In this document: piece after piece, positions 1 to 7,227 of the stretch
Numbering within the stretch: position 1 is the first letter of the stretch
Layout of the letters: every line of letters starts with the position of its first letter
Assembly (NCBI GenBank): GCA_020848545.1
Contig: JADLHZ010000160.1
Location: forward strand, 1-45,360
Direction: 5' to 3'
Length of the DNA stretch: 45,360 nucleotides
DNA from: Deltaproteobacteria bacterium
Lineage (GTDB): Bacteria > Myxococcota > JADLHZ01
The notes under the pieces: model-generated
Told to the model about the DNA's origin: nothing
Seen by the model: only the letters and a program-made list of their open reading frames with translations
Database searches by the model: none
Program-made: the position numbers and the translations under genes

Positions 1-218
1 ACGTATCGTGCGTGGCAGCGGAAGAACAACGGCAAGCGCTGATCACGAGGATCAGCTCAACTGCTGATCACGCCCTGGTCCATTCTTGCCGAGCAGAGGT
101 GGACCATTTTTCGCGAGCGCCGAAGGCAGAAAGTCCGCATGCACTTGTTTTGCTTAATAATATCAGCCACTTGCCGCAATGTTCTGCGTTTGGTCCGTCG
201 CGTGCACGACGCCTGGGT

Positions 219-1547
219 ATGAACAACCACAAAATCCTCTTCGTGGATGACGACGAGCTCGTTTGTCGCGCGGTGCAACGTTCGCTCGCGTCGCGTGGGA
301 TGATCGTCATGACGGCAACCAACGGCGGCGATGCGATGCGGCACGCGGGAGTCGAACGCTTCGACACGATCATCGTCGACGTGCACTTGAGCGACGAGCT
401 TGGCACTGAGCTTGTCGCGTCGCTTGCGAGCTGCCATCCCGACGCTGTCTTCATCCTGGCGACCGGCGCGGACGCGCACACCATTCCAAGCAGCGAGGCG
501 GATGGCATCGTCACATGCGTGTTGGCGAAGCCGTTCACGGCCGACGAGGTGATCGCGGCAGTTCGTCGCGAGAGGCCCGAGGGTCACCCAGAAGACATTG
601 ATCGTCCGCTCAGCGCGCTCATCGTCGCTGACGAGACCGACGGATCACGGGTCGAGGCGCTGCTCGCCACGGGCTCGCCAAGATTGAGCCCGTTGCGCGT
701 AACGACGTTGGCCGAGGCTGCCGCGATCGTGGCAACGACACCGATCGACGTCTGTCTCGCGTCACCCGGACTCAGGGACTCGCGTGGAATCGCCGCGCTG
801 CACGGTCTGCGCGAGCTGCTCCCGACGAGCGCCATCGTCGTCCTCGCGCCCGACTTCGACGACGCACGCGTCGCGCGCTTCTTGCGTCACGGCGCCGACG
901 ACGTCATGACCTTCGACTCGTTGGCTGCCGGTGATGGCACACGCATTATCCGGTTGGCGTGTGACCGGCGGTTGGCCAGGCGCGACCTCATCGATCGGGC
1001 GCAGCGCGATCCGTTGACCGGGCTCGTGACGAAGCCGGCGTTGCGCGCACGTTTTCAACGCGGCCGCGAGCTCGCCGAGCGCTTCGACTCGAAAATCGGT
1101 CTCGTGTTCATCGACCTCGACGGGTTCAAGCAGGTCAACGATACGCTCGGCCACGCCGCGGGCGACGCCTTGTTGCAGGAGATCTCACGCCGTCTCTGCG
1201 CTCACCTGCGTTGCTTCGACACTGTTGCCAGGATCGGGGGTGATGAGTTCGTCTTCCTCGCCGAGCAGGTGAAAACACGCGCGGACTTGGACTCGATCGT
1301 CGACCGGTTGCGTAGCGCAGTGAAGCTGCCGGTCGTGATCAATGGCGTCCCGGTGACGGTTGGTGCGAGCTGCGGCGCCAGCGTCTATCCGGACGAAGCC
1401 GGCGATCTTGACTCGCTACAAGCGCTCGCTGATGGTCGCATGTACGACGAAAAGCGCGACGCTCGACTCGGTCGGTCGTCGGTATCAATGCACATTGCCA
1501 CGCGTCCGTCTGCGCGGGAGCAGGCCGCCTCATTCGAAGCGCGCTGA
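219..1547 (+). CDS. Response regulator diguanylate cyclase (REC - degenerate REC - GGDEF)
   Basis: Predicted to make cyclic di-GMP from two GTP in the cytoplasm under phosphorelay control. The reading frame is open from base 12, but residues before the ATG at 219 look non-coding and a classic receiver begins directly at MNNHKILFVDDDE, so 219 is chosen. The first receiver (about 1-118) has the acidic pair, phospho-acceptor Asp54 (IIVDVHLSD) and Lys104 (AKPFT). A second receiver-like domain (about 130-265) has Ser-Pro where the acceptor Asp should be, so it is probably not phosphorylated. The GGDEF domain (about 275-430) has an intact GGDEF near residue 340 and an RCFD inhibitory I-site five residues before it, implying an active, product-inhibited enzyme. 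The 3' end overlaps the opposite-strand gene ending at 1339. The PilZ regulator starting at 2145 is a plausible downstream reader of the signal. Confidence 0.88.
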   Translation: MNNHKILFVDDDELVCRAVQRSLASRGMIVMTATNGGDAMRHAGVERFDTIIVDVHLSDELGTELVASLASCHPDAVFILATGADAHTIPSSEADGIVTCVLAKPFTADEVIAAVRRERPEGHPEDIDRPLSALIVADETDGSRVEALLATGSPRLSPLRVTTLAEAAAIVATTPIDVCLASPGLRDSRGIAALHGLRELLPTSAIVVLAPDFDDARVARFLRHGADDVMTFDSLAAGDGTRIIRLACDRRLARRDLIDRAQRDPLTGLVTKPALRARFQRGRELAERFDSKIGLVFIDLDGFKQVNDTLGHAAGDALLQEISRRLCAHLRCFDTVARIGGDEFVFLAEQVKTRADLDSIVDRLRSAVKLPVVINGVPVTVGASCGASVYPDEAGDLDSLQALADGRMYDEKRDARLGRSSVSMHIATRPSAREQAASFEAR

Positions 1548-2034
1548 GCGGTGCGCTCTTGAGCGCCGTGGCCGGATACGGGGGCAGGTCGATGGTCGCT
1601 CGGCTCACCATTTCAACGATCGCTGCGCCGATCTCGAGCGTCAAAGGATCGGCGCGCAGTTCCGCGGCTGGCCCCGGAGTGTGTAGGTCCTGCAGCATCT
1701 GGCTCGTGAGCTCTTCGACCACGGTACTGATGGACTGATTCGCCGCTGCTGCGTCGGCGCGTACGACCTGGTTGAACTCGGCGTGCAGGCGCGTGTCCAC
1801 GAGGGCGATGGCGAGCGTGGTTCCACCGCCGCAGTTGGCGAACCAGACGAGGCCTACCGCCCCCCCCCCGAGCGAGTTGTCGTCGTCGAAGTGCGGAGGG
1901 CCGAGTGGACGGGTCTTTGCCAAGTAGTCGTCAATCGAGGCAAAGGAACGCGCGCAACTTGTGCATCGTCTCGGGAACTGCGCGCGGATGGCGCCGACCA
2001 TCGACGACCTGAATCGAAGCGCGTTGGCGACCAT
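1339..2034 (-). CDS. Uncharacterised protein with CxxC zinc-finger-like motif and a G10 tract
   Basis: I do not recognise the family. The N-terminal 140 residues look protein-like: basic start, CTSC pair (residues 24-27), DDYLAKT, then VWFANCGGGTTLAIAL with a third Cys, and an amphipathic helix (QSISTVVEELTSQMLQDL). This is consistent with a small metal-binding or regulatory protein. An AGAGGA ribosome site lies 5 bases before the ATG at 2034. The last 70 codons run antisense through the end of the diguanylate cyclase gene and are Arg-rich, so the true C-terminus may be shorter or frameshifted. Ten consecutive G (coding strand; C at 1860-1869 on the plus strand) encode Gly-Gly-Gly in the conserved-looking part. 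Convergent with the gene at 219 and divergent from the PilZ regulator at 2145. Confidence 0.55.
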   Translation of the reverse strand: MVANALRFRSSMVGAIRAQFPRRCTSCARSFASIDDYLAKTRPLGPPHFDDDNSLGGGAVGLVWFANCGGGTTLAIALVDTRLHAEFNQVVRADAAAANQSISTVVEELTSQMLQDLHTPGPAAELRADPLTLEIGAAIVEMVSRATIDLPPYPATALKSAPLSALRMRRPAPAQTDAWQCALIPTTDRVERRAFRRTCDHQRALVASQDRRLRPDRRWRRSSHQPSPGRH

Positions 2035-2144
2035 GGGGTCCTCTGTCGAAGCCAGAGCGAAGCCGGAAAAGTCCGTGGTTTGTGGGACGAGGCGCTCGCG
2101 GCGAAGCGGCTCAGCAATTGCTGTACGGATTCGACACTACTGCC

Positions 2145-3236
2145 ATGCTGGTAAACGTCGTTGATGACGAAGCGACCATTCGTATGCTCGTCACCTACAT
2201 CTTGCGCTCGCTCGGACACACGGTAGAGACGTTCGCATCTGTGGACGCCTGCCTCGCGAGCCATGCGCGGAAGACGCCGGACTTGGTCCTCACGGATTTG
2301 ATCATGCCGGACAAAGACGGCGCTGAATTGTGCCGCCGCCTGCGCGAGAACGAAGCGACGCGCGACACAAAGGTGATCATCATGAGCGGCTTCGAGCTCG
2401 ATCGCACGGGCGTAGACACGCTGTGCAATGAGCTTCACGTCGCCGAAATTGTGATGAAGCCTTTCTTCGCCGAGACGCTGATCGAAGCGATTAGGCGCGC
2501 GACGCACAGCGCGCCGGCCGCTGCGTCTGACGCTGTTACCGCGCCTCGGTCGCCGGCTCGGCCGCTCTTGAGCTCCGGGAAACGGCTGCAGCCCCGCTTC
2601 AACATCGCGCTGCCGGTGACCGTCGCCTGGGGCAACGAAGAGCTGCGGGGCGTGTCGGAAAACATCGGTACGAACGGCCTCTTGATCTTCGCGGAGCGGG
2701 CGCCGCCGATCATGGAGGAGGTGGAGCTTCACATCGACGCCGCCGCGCCGAAGGGTCCGGTCGTGCTGCACGCCACGGTGGCGCATGTTCAAGGACAAGA
2801 TCAGGGCCGCACCGGCTTCGGCCTGGCCCTACGCGAGCAAAGCATGCACGCCTACTATTACTGGTATCGCCTGCTCGCGAGCATCCACAGAGAGCACCGT
2901 GAGGCGATCAGTGCGAACCTCGGCAGGCGCGCCGCGCGGGTGCCCGTGACCTCGCCAGCGCGGCTCGATCATCGCGGCGGTACCGTGGACGCTTCGATCG
3001 GCGACATCAGCGTTGGCGGCATCCGCGTGTTGTGCGAAGCGCTGCTCGACTCGACGCTGACCGTACACTTCAACCTGCCGGGCGCCGACTCCCCGGTCGC
3101 GAGCCCGGCCCGAGTGCGCTGGATGCAGCGGCAGTTTGCGGGCCGCTACACCTATGGGCTCGCGTTCGCGACGGATGATCCTGCTCGTACGCTCACCATC
3201 CGCCGCCACGTCGACGCCGTTGTGCGCGCGTGTTGA
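2145..3236 (+). CDS. Response regulator with two PilZ domains (c-di-GMP effector)
   Basis: Cytoplasmic receiver protein of 363 residues. The receiver (1-120) has the acidic pair (VVDDE), phospho-acceptor Asp51 in VLTDLIMP and Lys105 (VMKPF). After a Pro/Ala linker there are two PilZ-like domains. The first (about 148-250) has the basic start RLQPRF, but SENIGTNG replaces the usual D/NxSxxG. The second (about 265-360) has RRAARVPV and an exact DISVGG motif, so c-di-GMP is more likely bound by the second. The ATG at 2145 is chosen because a receiver strand starts immediately (MLVNVVDDE); 21 codons of upstream open frame look non-coding. Double-PilZ receivers are common in myxobacteria, often linked to gliding, pili or exopolysaccharide. 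The diguanylate cyclase gene upstream could supply the ligand, but no output target is visible. Confidence 0.85.
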   Translation: MLVNVVDDEATIRMLVTYILRSLGHTVETFASVDACLASHARKTPDLVLTDLIMPDKDGAELCRRLRENEATRDTKVIIMSGFELDRTGVDTLCNELHVAEIVMKPFFAETLIEAIRRATHSAPAAASDAVTAPRSPARPLLSSGKRLQPRFNIALPVTVAWGNEELRGVSENIGTNGLLIFAERAPPIMEEVELHIDAAAPKGPVVLHATVAHVQGQDQGRTGFGLALREQSMHAYYYWYRLLASIHREHREAISANLGRRAARVPVTSPARLDHRGGTVDASIGDISVGGIRVLCEALLDSTLTVHFNLPGADSPVASPARVRWMQRQFAGRYTYGLAFATDDPARTLTIRRHVDAVVRAC

Positions 3237-3381
3237 TCTCGTGCCCCCGATGACCCCGTGACCGTACCCGCGAGACAAGCCACCGCATTCGAACGCGCCG
3301 ATCGGTGCGCTCAAGCGATCCGCAGAGACAAGCGGACGATGGTGCCGCGAGGAATGCGGTTCGCCGATGGCCAGCATGACC

Positions 3382-3717
3382 TTAGCGTTTTGCTTTTGGT
3401 TTGTCCGCCAAGCGCGCCTTGAACCACTCGAGCACGATCGCTTCGTACGCTCTTTGAGCGCTGCTTTCGATGCCGAGGATCTCGCCGGCGTACACTTTGA
3501 CTTCCTCTCGGATCTCGGGCGGCAGCGATTCGGGATCGAAGTAGTCGCCGTTCATCAGCTGTCGCGCGACTTTGCGGAAGAAGAAGCTGCGATTCCACCC
3601 TATGCGCTCGAGCTTCGAGTCGAACTCGGCAACGTTCGTGTCGCCGAGGCTGACGGTCGTGATCCCCGTGCGCGTTGCGGTCGTCTCTTCGCTTGCGGGC
3701 CTTGGTCTGCGTGCCAC
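3382..3717 (-). CDS. Small ribbon-helix-helix-like DNA-binding protein
   Basis: A 111-residue protein. After a basic tail the segment ITTVSLG followed by two helices (DTNVAEFDSKLERIGWNRS and FFFRKVARQLM) matches the strand-helix-helix pattern of MetJ/Arc-type regulators. The C-terminal half is helical and acidic, ending in a basic tail. The GTG at 3717 follows a GACGAGG ribosome site at suitable distance. It is transcribed away from the virD4 gene at 3826 across a 109-bp AT-rich divergent region, so it may autoregulate and control the secretion operon, as small RHH proteins often do on conjugative elements. The function is inferred from fold pattern and position only. It is the leftmost gene I would assign to the island. 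Confidence 0.5.
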   Translation of the reverse strand: MARRPRPASEETTATRTGITTVSLGDTNVAEFDSKLERIGWNRSFFFRKVARQLMNGDYFDPESLPPEIREEVKVYAGEILGIESSAQRAYEAIVLEWFKARLADKPKAKR

Positions 3718-3787
3718 TGAACACCTCGTCAGATGGATTTGCGGAGCCTATGACCGAAAAATAAAAAAGCATCAAGTTCCACGTCTG

Positions 3788-3825
3788 GTATTGACATGTA
3801 AATAAATAATATTACAGTCAGCGAC
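3788..3825 (+). promoter_or_regulatory. Candidate promoter of the secretion-system operon
   Basis: TTGACA at 3791-3796 inside the 9-mer GTATTGACA, followed by a 20-bp run of almost pure A/T in otherwise GC-rich DNA. The first base of the hexamer lies 35 nt before the A of the virD4 ATG at 3826, and there is no ribosome site before that ATG, so the mRNA may be nearly leaderless. The same 9-mer at almost the same distance precedes the gene at 16026. No good -10 hexamer is present at standard spacing. Confidence 0.45.
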
Positions 3826-5589
3826 ATGGAACCACGCCGCGTCCCCATCGTTCTTCGCCTCGGCGCCGGAGTCGCACTCGTCGCCGCCCTTCCCGTGCTC
3901 GCCGCTTTCTTACCGCCAGAGCTCCTTCCTCCCGGTTATCTGTGGCTCGTCGCTCTCGGCGACTTTGCCGTCTCGTCTCCGAATCTCTACGGCCTCGCCG
4001 CGCTCCTCGCGTTCGTCGCAGTGATCGTCGCCGCGCGAGCGCTGCAGGCGTTGTGGTTCAATCAAGTGCGCGCACGCCTCTCGGGAACGCATGCGAAGGC
4101 CGAGCGATACGATTTTCCGTTCAAGCAGGTCGACCTCCTCGCCGAGGTGCGCCGCGTCCTCAGCTCGAAGCGCCTCAAGGAGAGCTACTTCATCGGGATC
4201 GAGCCTGCGAAACGTCTCTTCGGCCGCAAGAAACGCCACTACCTCACCGAAGAGCAGCTCACGATGCATGTCGACTGCATCGGCCAAACCGGGAGCGGCA
4301 AGACCGCTTCGTGCCTCCTGCCCCTGATCTTCCAGTTCGCCTTGCGTGGCAAGGGCCTCGTCTTCTTCGATCGCAAGGGCTCGGCGGAAAATCTCAATGC
4401 GGTTCGCAACATGGCAGCCGTCGCCGGTCGAACGAGTGATCTCCGAGTCTTCTCGCTGCCGTTCCCCGATGATTCTCACAGCTATAACCCGCTCTGGCTC
4501 GCTCCTCGGACCGACACGAGCAAAGGCGGCGACCCGCTCGCCGTCGCCGAGCGCGCGTTCAGCATCTTCAAGCAAGACATGCAGGAGGCCTATTACAAGA
4601 ACCTCGGCGAGTCGCTCTTTCGCAGCCTCATCCGCGTGCTTCACGGCATGGCGGACAACGGAGCGTCTTTGCCCTTCGCATTCACCGACGTCCTCGAGTG
4701 TCTGCAGAACCGCGAAGGCCTCCTCTATTGTCTCGGCCACACCGAGGACCGGCTGAGCGCGAAGAACATCCACGCGCAGATGCAGAACCTCGGCGAGAAG
4801 TTCGGCCCCTCGCTGATGGGCCTGCAGAACATGACGCAGAAGTACGCCGACATCGGCCTCATCAACGTGCCCGAGCCCGACGTCATGCTCGAGGAGGCAC
4901 TCGAGAAGAACCTCATCGTCTACTTCCAGCTGCCGGCGAACTACTACGGCACGATCAGCGAAGACATCGGCAAGATCGCCCTGCAAGACCTGGTGCAGGC
5001 GAGCTCACGCCGGCAGATTCATCGCGCGAGCACGAACCAGCTTCCGTTCGGCGTGTTCATCGACGAGTTCGCCGACTTCGCCTTCACCGGCATGATCTCG
5101 GCGCTGAATAAGCTGCGCGACGCGAACATCCAGTTCTTTCTCGCCCACCAGAGCATCGGCGACCTCGAGCGTGTGTCGAAGGAGTTTGCGACCGGCGTGT
5201 CTGACAATACACGCACGAAGCTGACGCTATTTCAGAACAACCCGGCGCTCTGCGAGCAGATCGCCAAGAGCATCGGCACCTACCAAACGTTCAAGACCAC
5301 CAGCCGCCAATCCGTCGGGGCGCTCGCCGTTCGCCTCGACATGGGTGAGCAGTCGCTGCGCGAAGTCGAAGAGTTTCGACTGCACCCCAATCGGATCAAG
5401 TCCCTGGCGCCGCGCGGTCAAGCGTATCTCGTCGAGCCAGCTCGCCACGTCGCGCTCAATCTCGGCTGTTTGCCGAAAGCCTTCTTCACCAAGCCGCCGA
5501 CGGAGCCGCTCGTTCCACCCCGCCGCGGTGGCCGCGGGTTGTTCTTGCGCGACCGCTTGGCTGCCGCTGTTCCAGGGGTGGTGGCGTGA
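3826..5589 (+). CDS. virD4: Type IV coupling protein VirD4/TraG-like ATPase
   Basis: Inner-membrane hexameric ATPase that recruits the substrate (usually relaxase-DNA) to the secretion channel. Two hydrophobic segments lie near residues 10-30 and 55-75, followed by the soluble ATPase domain. The Walker A GQTGSGKT is at 153-160, the Walker B FIDEFADF at about 411-418, and a downstream FFLAHQS sensor-like motif near 437-443. Length 587 is normal for the family. The N-terminal membrane region and all-alpha insertion (about 240-340) fit VirD4/TraG. The Pro-rich, basic C-terminal tail is short. It is the first gene of the secretion operon and overlaps the lytic transglycosylase start by four bases. 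The ATG at 3826 is the only sensible start, with an AT-rich promoter directly before it. No relaxase partner is visible in the window. Confidence 0.93.
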   Translation: MEPRRVPIVLRLGAGVALVAALPVLAAFLPPELLPPGYLWLVALGDFAVSSPNLYGLAALLAFVAVIVAARALQALWFNQVRARLSGTHAKAERYDFPFKQVDLLAEVRRVLSSKRLKESYFIGIEPAKRLFGRKKRHYLTEEQLTMHVDCIGQTGSGKTASCLLPLIFQFALRGKGLVFFDRKGSAENLNAVRNMAAVAGRTSDLRVFSLPFPDDSHSYNPLWLAPRTDTSKGGDPLAVAERAFSIFKQDMQEAYYKNLGESLFRSLIRVLHGMADNGASLPFAFTDVLECLQNREGLLYCLGHTEDRLSAKNIHAQMQNLGEKFGPSLMGLQNMTQKYADIGLINVPEPDVMLEEALEKNLIVYFQLPANYYGTISEDIGKIALQDLVQASSRRQIHRASTNQLPFGVFIDEFADFAFTGMISALNKLRDANIQFFLAHQSIGDLERVSKEFATGVSDNTRTKLTLFQNNPALCEQIAKSIGTYQTFKTTSRQSVGALAVRLDMGEQSLREVEEFRLHPNRIKSLAPRGQAYLVEPARHVALNLGCLPKAFFTKPPTEPLVPPRRGGRGLFLRDRLAAAVPGVVA

Positions 5590-6143
5590 GCGCCTTCCTC
5601 TTATTCACGACGCTCGCGCTCGCCGCCCGGGAACAGTGCGTCGAGGCGTTTCCGAAGCGATTGCCGAGCTCCGCTCGCGCCTACTTCGATACCTTCGACG
5701 GGATCTTCGCCGCCGTCGCCGAGCGTCGCGGGCTCGATCCGGCGCTGCTGAAGGCGCACGCCTGGTGCGAGACGCGGCTCGACCCATGCGCTGTGTCGCC
5801 AGCCGGAGCGAGCGGCCTGATGGGGTTCATGCCTCAAACGTTCGCCGAGGTGTCGACGGCCGCGGGCGCGACCGATCCGTTCGATCCCGCCGATTCGGTC
5901 GAGGCCGCCGGCGTCTACCTGGCCGCGCTCATCAACTACTGGAAGGGCGATCTCAGCGCCGTCGTCGCCTCGTACAACGCGGGTCCCGCCGCGGTTGCTG
6001 CCGCGCGCCGGCGCGGGCTCGTCATCCCGGCGATCGAAGAAACGCAAGGCTACGTGCGCTGCGTGCTGAGCGCCCACCGTGCGCTGTCACGCGGCGATCG
6101 CAGCTCGTCGTGGAAGCGTCTGATCGCAGCGCTCACGAACTGA
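5586..6143 (+). CDS. VirB1-like lytic transglycosylase (SLT family)
   Basis: Periplasmic enzyme that cleaves peptidoglycan to let the secretion apparatus cross the wall. The GTG start overlaps the virD4 stop (GTGA). A short hydrophobic N-terminus (residues 1-14, ending LALAA) can act as a signal peptide. The SLT fold motifs are all present: catalytic Glu in WCETRLDP (about residue 63), AVSPAGASGLMGFMP, then SYNAGPAAV near 122-130 and the terminal Tyr segment (TQGYVRCVL). Length 185 is typical of compact VirB1/TrbN proteins. Position between the coupling protein and the pilin genes supports the assignment. Confidence 0.9.
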   Translation: MSAFLLFTTLALAAREQCVEAFPKRLPSSARAYFDTFDGIFAAVAERRGLDPALLKAHAWCETRLDPCAVSPAGASGLMGFMPQTFAEVSTAAGATDPFDPADSVEAAGVYLAALINYWKGDLSAVVASYNAGPAAVAAARRRGLVIPAIEETQGYVRCVLSAHRALSRGDRSSSWKRLIAALTN

Positions 6144-6199
6144 ATTACCGGACTTTCCCGCCGGGCATGGTGCCGGGCGGCGGATCAACAGGAGAAAAC

Positions 6200-6415
6200 A
6201 TGCAGAAGAGCCAAGCCACCGAAGCCAAACGTCGCAAGTCCCACGCCATCAAGGTCGCCAAGGAGTACGAGTCGAACGGCGAGCGCAAGACCAAGTTCGC
6301 GCCGGTCGGCTGGCTCACGCCGGTCGACGACGGGAAGATCGCGTTCTACGTCGACATCGATCTCCTCTCGGGTACGCGGCTCGTCGTCTTTCGCGACGAA
6401 GAGGATGGCCAATGA
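6200..6415 (+). CDS. Small conserved-looking protein, DUF736-like pattern
   Basis: A 71-residue protein with an excellent ribosome site (AGGAGA, 5 bases before the ATG at 6200). A Lys-rich start is followed by beta-rich sequence, VGWLTPVDDGKIAFYVDID then LLSGTRLVVFRDEE. This alternation of a GK turn and hydrophobic strands resembles the small DUF736 proteins found with Trb-type conjugation genes, but the match is from memory and weak. It overlaps the next gene by four bases (ATGA). The next protein has the same strand pattern (VGHIEW... VIATIHLDG), so the two may be diverged copies. Probably a small cytoplasmic accessory factor of the transfer system; function unknown. Confidence 0.6.
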   Translation: MQKSQATEAKRRKSHAIKVAKEYESNGERKTKFAPVGWLTPVDDGKIAFYVDIDLLSGTRLVVFRDEEDGQ

Positions 6416-6609
6416 CCCGCGTCTACATCTCGCACAAGTACCTGGCGCACGGTCAGACGCACACCGGCTTCCTACGCGTCGGTCACATCGAGTGGAAGGA
6501 GACCGGGCCGGTGATCGCCACCATTCACCTCGACGGCACGAAGCGCGAGCCGCTGCACCTGCTGCGCGACGAGCCGCAGGATGACTTCTTTTGGGAGACG
6601 CAATCGTGA
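6412..6609 (+). CDS. Small hypothetical protein in the secretion operon
   Basis: A 65-residue protein, translationally coupled to both neighbours: the ATG overlaps the previous stop and its TGA overlaps the GTG of the pilin gene. It is beta-rich (RVYISHKYLA, TGFLRVGHIEW, PVIATIHLD) with an acidic, aromatic C-terminus (DDFFWETQS). No membrane segment or signal peptide. It shares length and strand layout with the preceding 71-residue protein. I do not recognise a family. Location suggests a role in or around DNA transfer, but this is inference. Confidence 0.55.
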   Translation: MTRVYISHKYLAHGQTHTGFLRVGHIEWKETGPVIATIHLDGTKREPLHLLRDEPQDDFFWETQS

Positions 6610-6917
6610 AGAGCTTCTTGAACCGCGCCCTGCGGCGCATCGATCTCTCCGTTCTGTTCGCCGTCAGTGCTTTCGCCCCGCGCTTTGCCCTGGCGGTGAA
6701 CGACTCCGGCGTGCTCCGTCCGATCGAGTCGATCGTCAGCTTCATCTCGGGGCCGCTGGCGACGGCGCTCGTGTCGCTCGGCCTCGCCGGCGCGCTGATC
6801 TCGCTCGTGCTCTTCGACGGGCGCTACATCGGCCGCCTGCTGACCGCGTTCTTCTCGGGCATCGGACTGTTCATGCTCGATCGCTTGGTGAACTTCGTTT
6901 CGAGCGCGTCGCGCTGA
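6606..6917 (+). CDS. virB2: VirB2/TrbC-like major pilin subunit
   Basis: A 103-residue protein with the VirB2 layout: a basic N-terminus (KSFLNRALRRID), a hydrophobic signal segment ending PRFALA near residue 30, then two membrane helices (about 45-65 and 70-92) separated by a short polar loop (FDGRY). After processing it would leave a ~70-residue pilin inserted in the inner membrane before assembly into the pilus. The GTG at 6606 is chosen because GGGAG lies at 6593-6597, 8 bases upstream, and the GTGA overlap couples it to the preceding stop; a TTG at 6591 is the alternative. virB3 and virB4 follow directly. Confidence 0.8.
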   Translation: MKSFLNRALRRIDLSVLFAVSAFAPRFALAVNDSGVLRPIESIVSFISGPLATALVSLGLAGALISLVLFDGRYIGRLLTAFFSGIGLFMLDRLVNFVSSASR

Positions 6918-6922
6918 GGTGA

Positions 6923-7222
6923 ATGGTGATGCGGGCGCCTGTTTATCGGACAATCGATCGCGCGACGCGGCTCTTTGGCCTCGAGATCTTCGACGCCGTC
7001 CTGTGGGCAGCCACCTTCGTGTTGCTCAAGTGGACGATCCTCATCGGCGTCGCTGTCATCGCCATCGGCTGGATTACGCTGTTCCTGCTTCGATTCAGGC
7101 GCCCGCCTCGCTTCCTGCTGAGCTTTGTCCGCTTCCACGTGTTCCACCGCCTCGGCGGCAATCGTTACTCCTGCTGCGGGCGCGAGCGGGCACGCAGCCC
7201 TTGGCTGTCAATCGTGAGGTGA
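6923..7222 (+). CDS. virB3: VirB3-like inner-membrane protein
   Basis: A 99-residue protein placed between the pilin and virB4, as in nearly all type IV secretion operons. The VirB3 signature is visible: an N-terminal APVYRTIDRATRLFGLE segment, two adjacent membrane helices (about 24-38 and 39-57) and a basic cytoplasmic stretch (RFRRPPRFLLSF). The ATG at 6923 lies 5 bases after the pilin stop. The C-terminal 20 residues (Cys-Cys-Gly-Arg, Arg-rich) have odd composition. VirB3 docks with VirB4 and supports pilus assembly. Confidence 0.78.
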   Translation: MVMRAPVYRTIDRATRLFGLEIFDAVLWAATFVLLKWTILIGVAVIAIGWITLFLLRFRRPPRFLLSFVRFHVFHRLGGNRYSCCGRERARSPWLSIVR

Positions 7223-7227
7223 AGAAA

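Noticed and set aside
12-218. N-terminal extension of the diguanylate cyclase from base 12
   Set aside because: The extra 69 residues have no domain character, and the receiver starts exactly at the ATG at 219; the upstream DNA looks regulatory.
1854-2798. Long Arg/His-rich minus-strand open frame
   Set aside because: It is the antisense shadow of the response regulator with biased composition and no domain pattern. The same holds for many long antisense frames over the virD4 and megasynthase genes.
3287-3294. ATTCGAAC as a possible left att copy of the tRNA T-loop
   Set aside because: Only eight bases match the tRNA sequence and the flanks differ on both sides. A real att duplication should continue into the acceptor stem sequence. 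The left end of the island therefore remains unknown.
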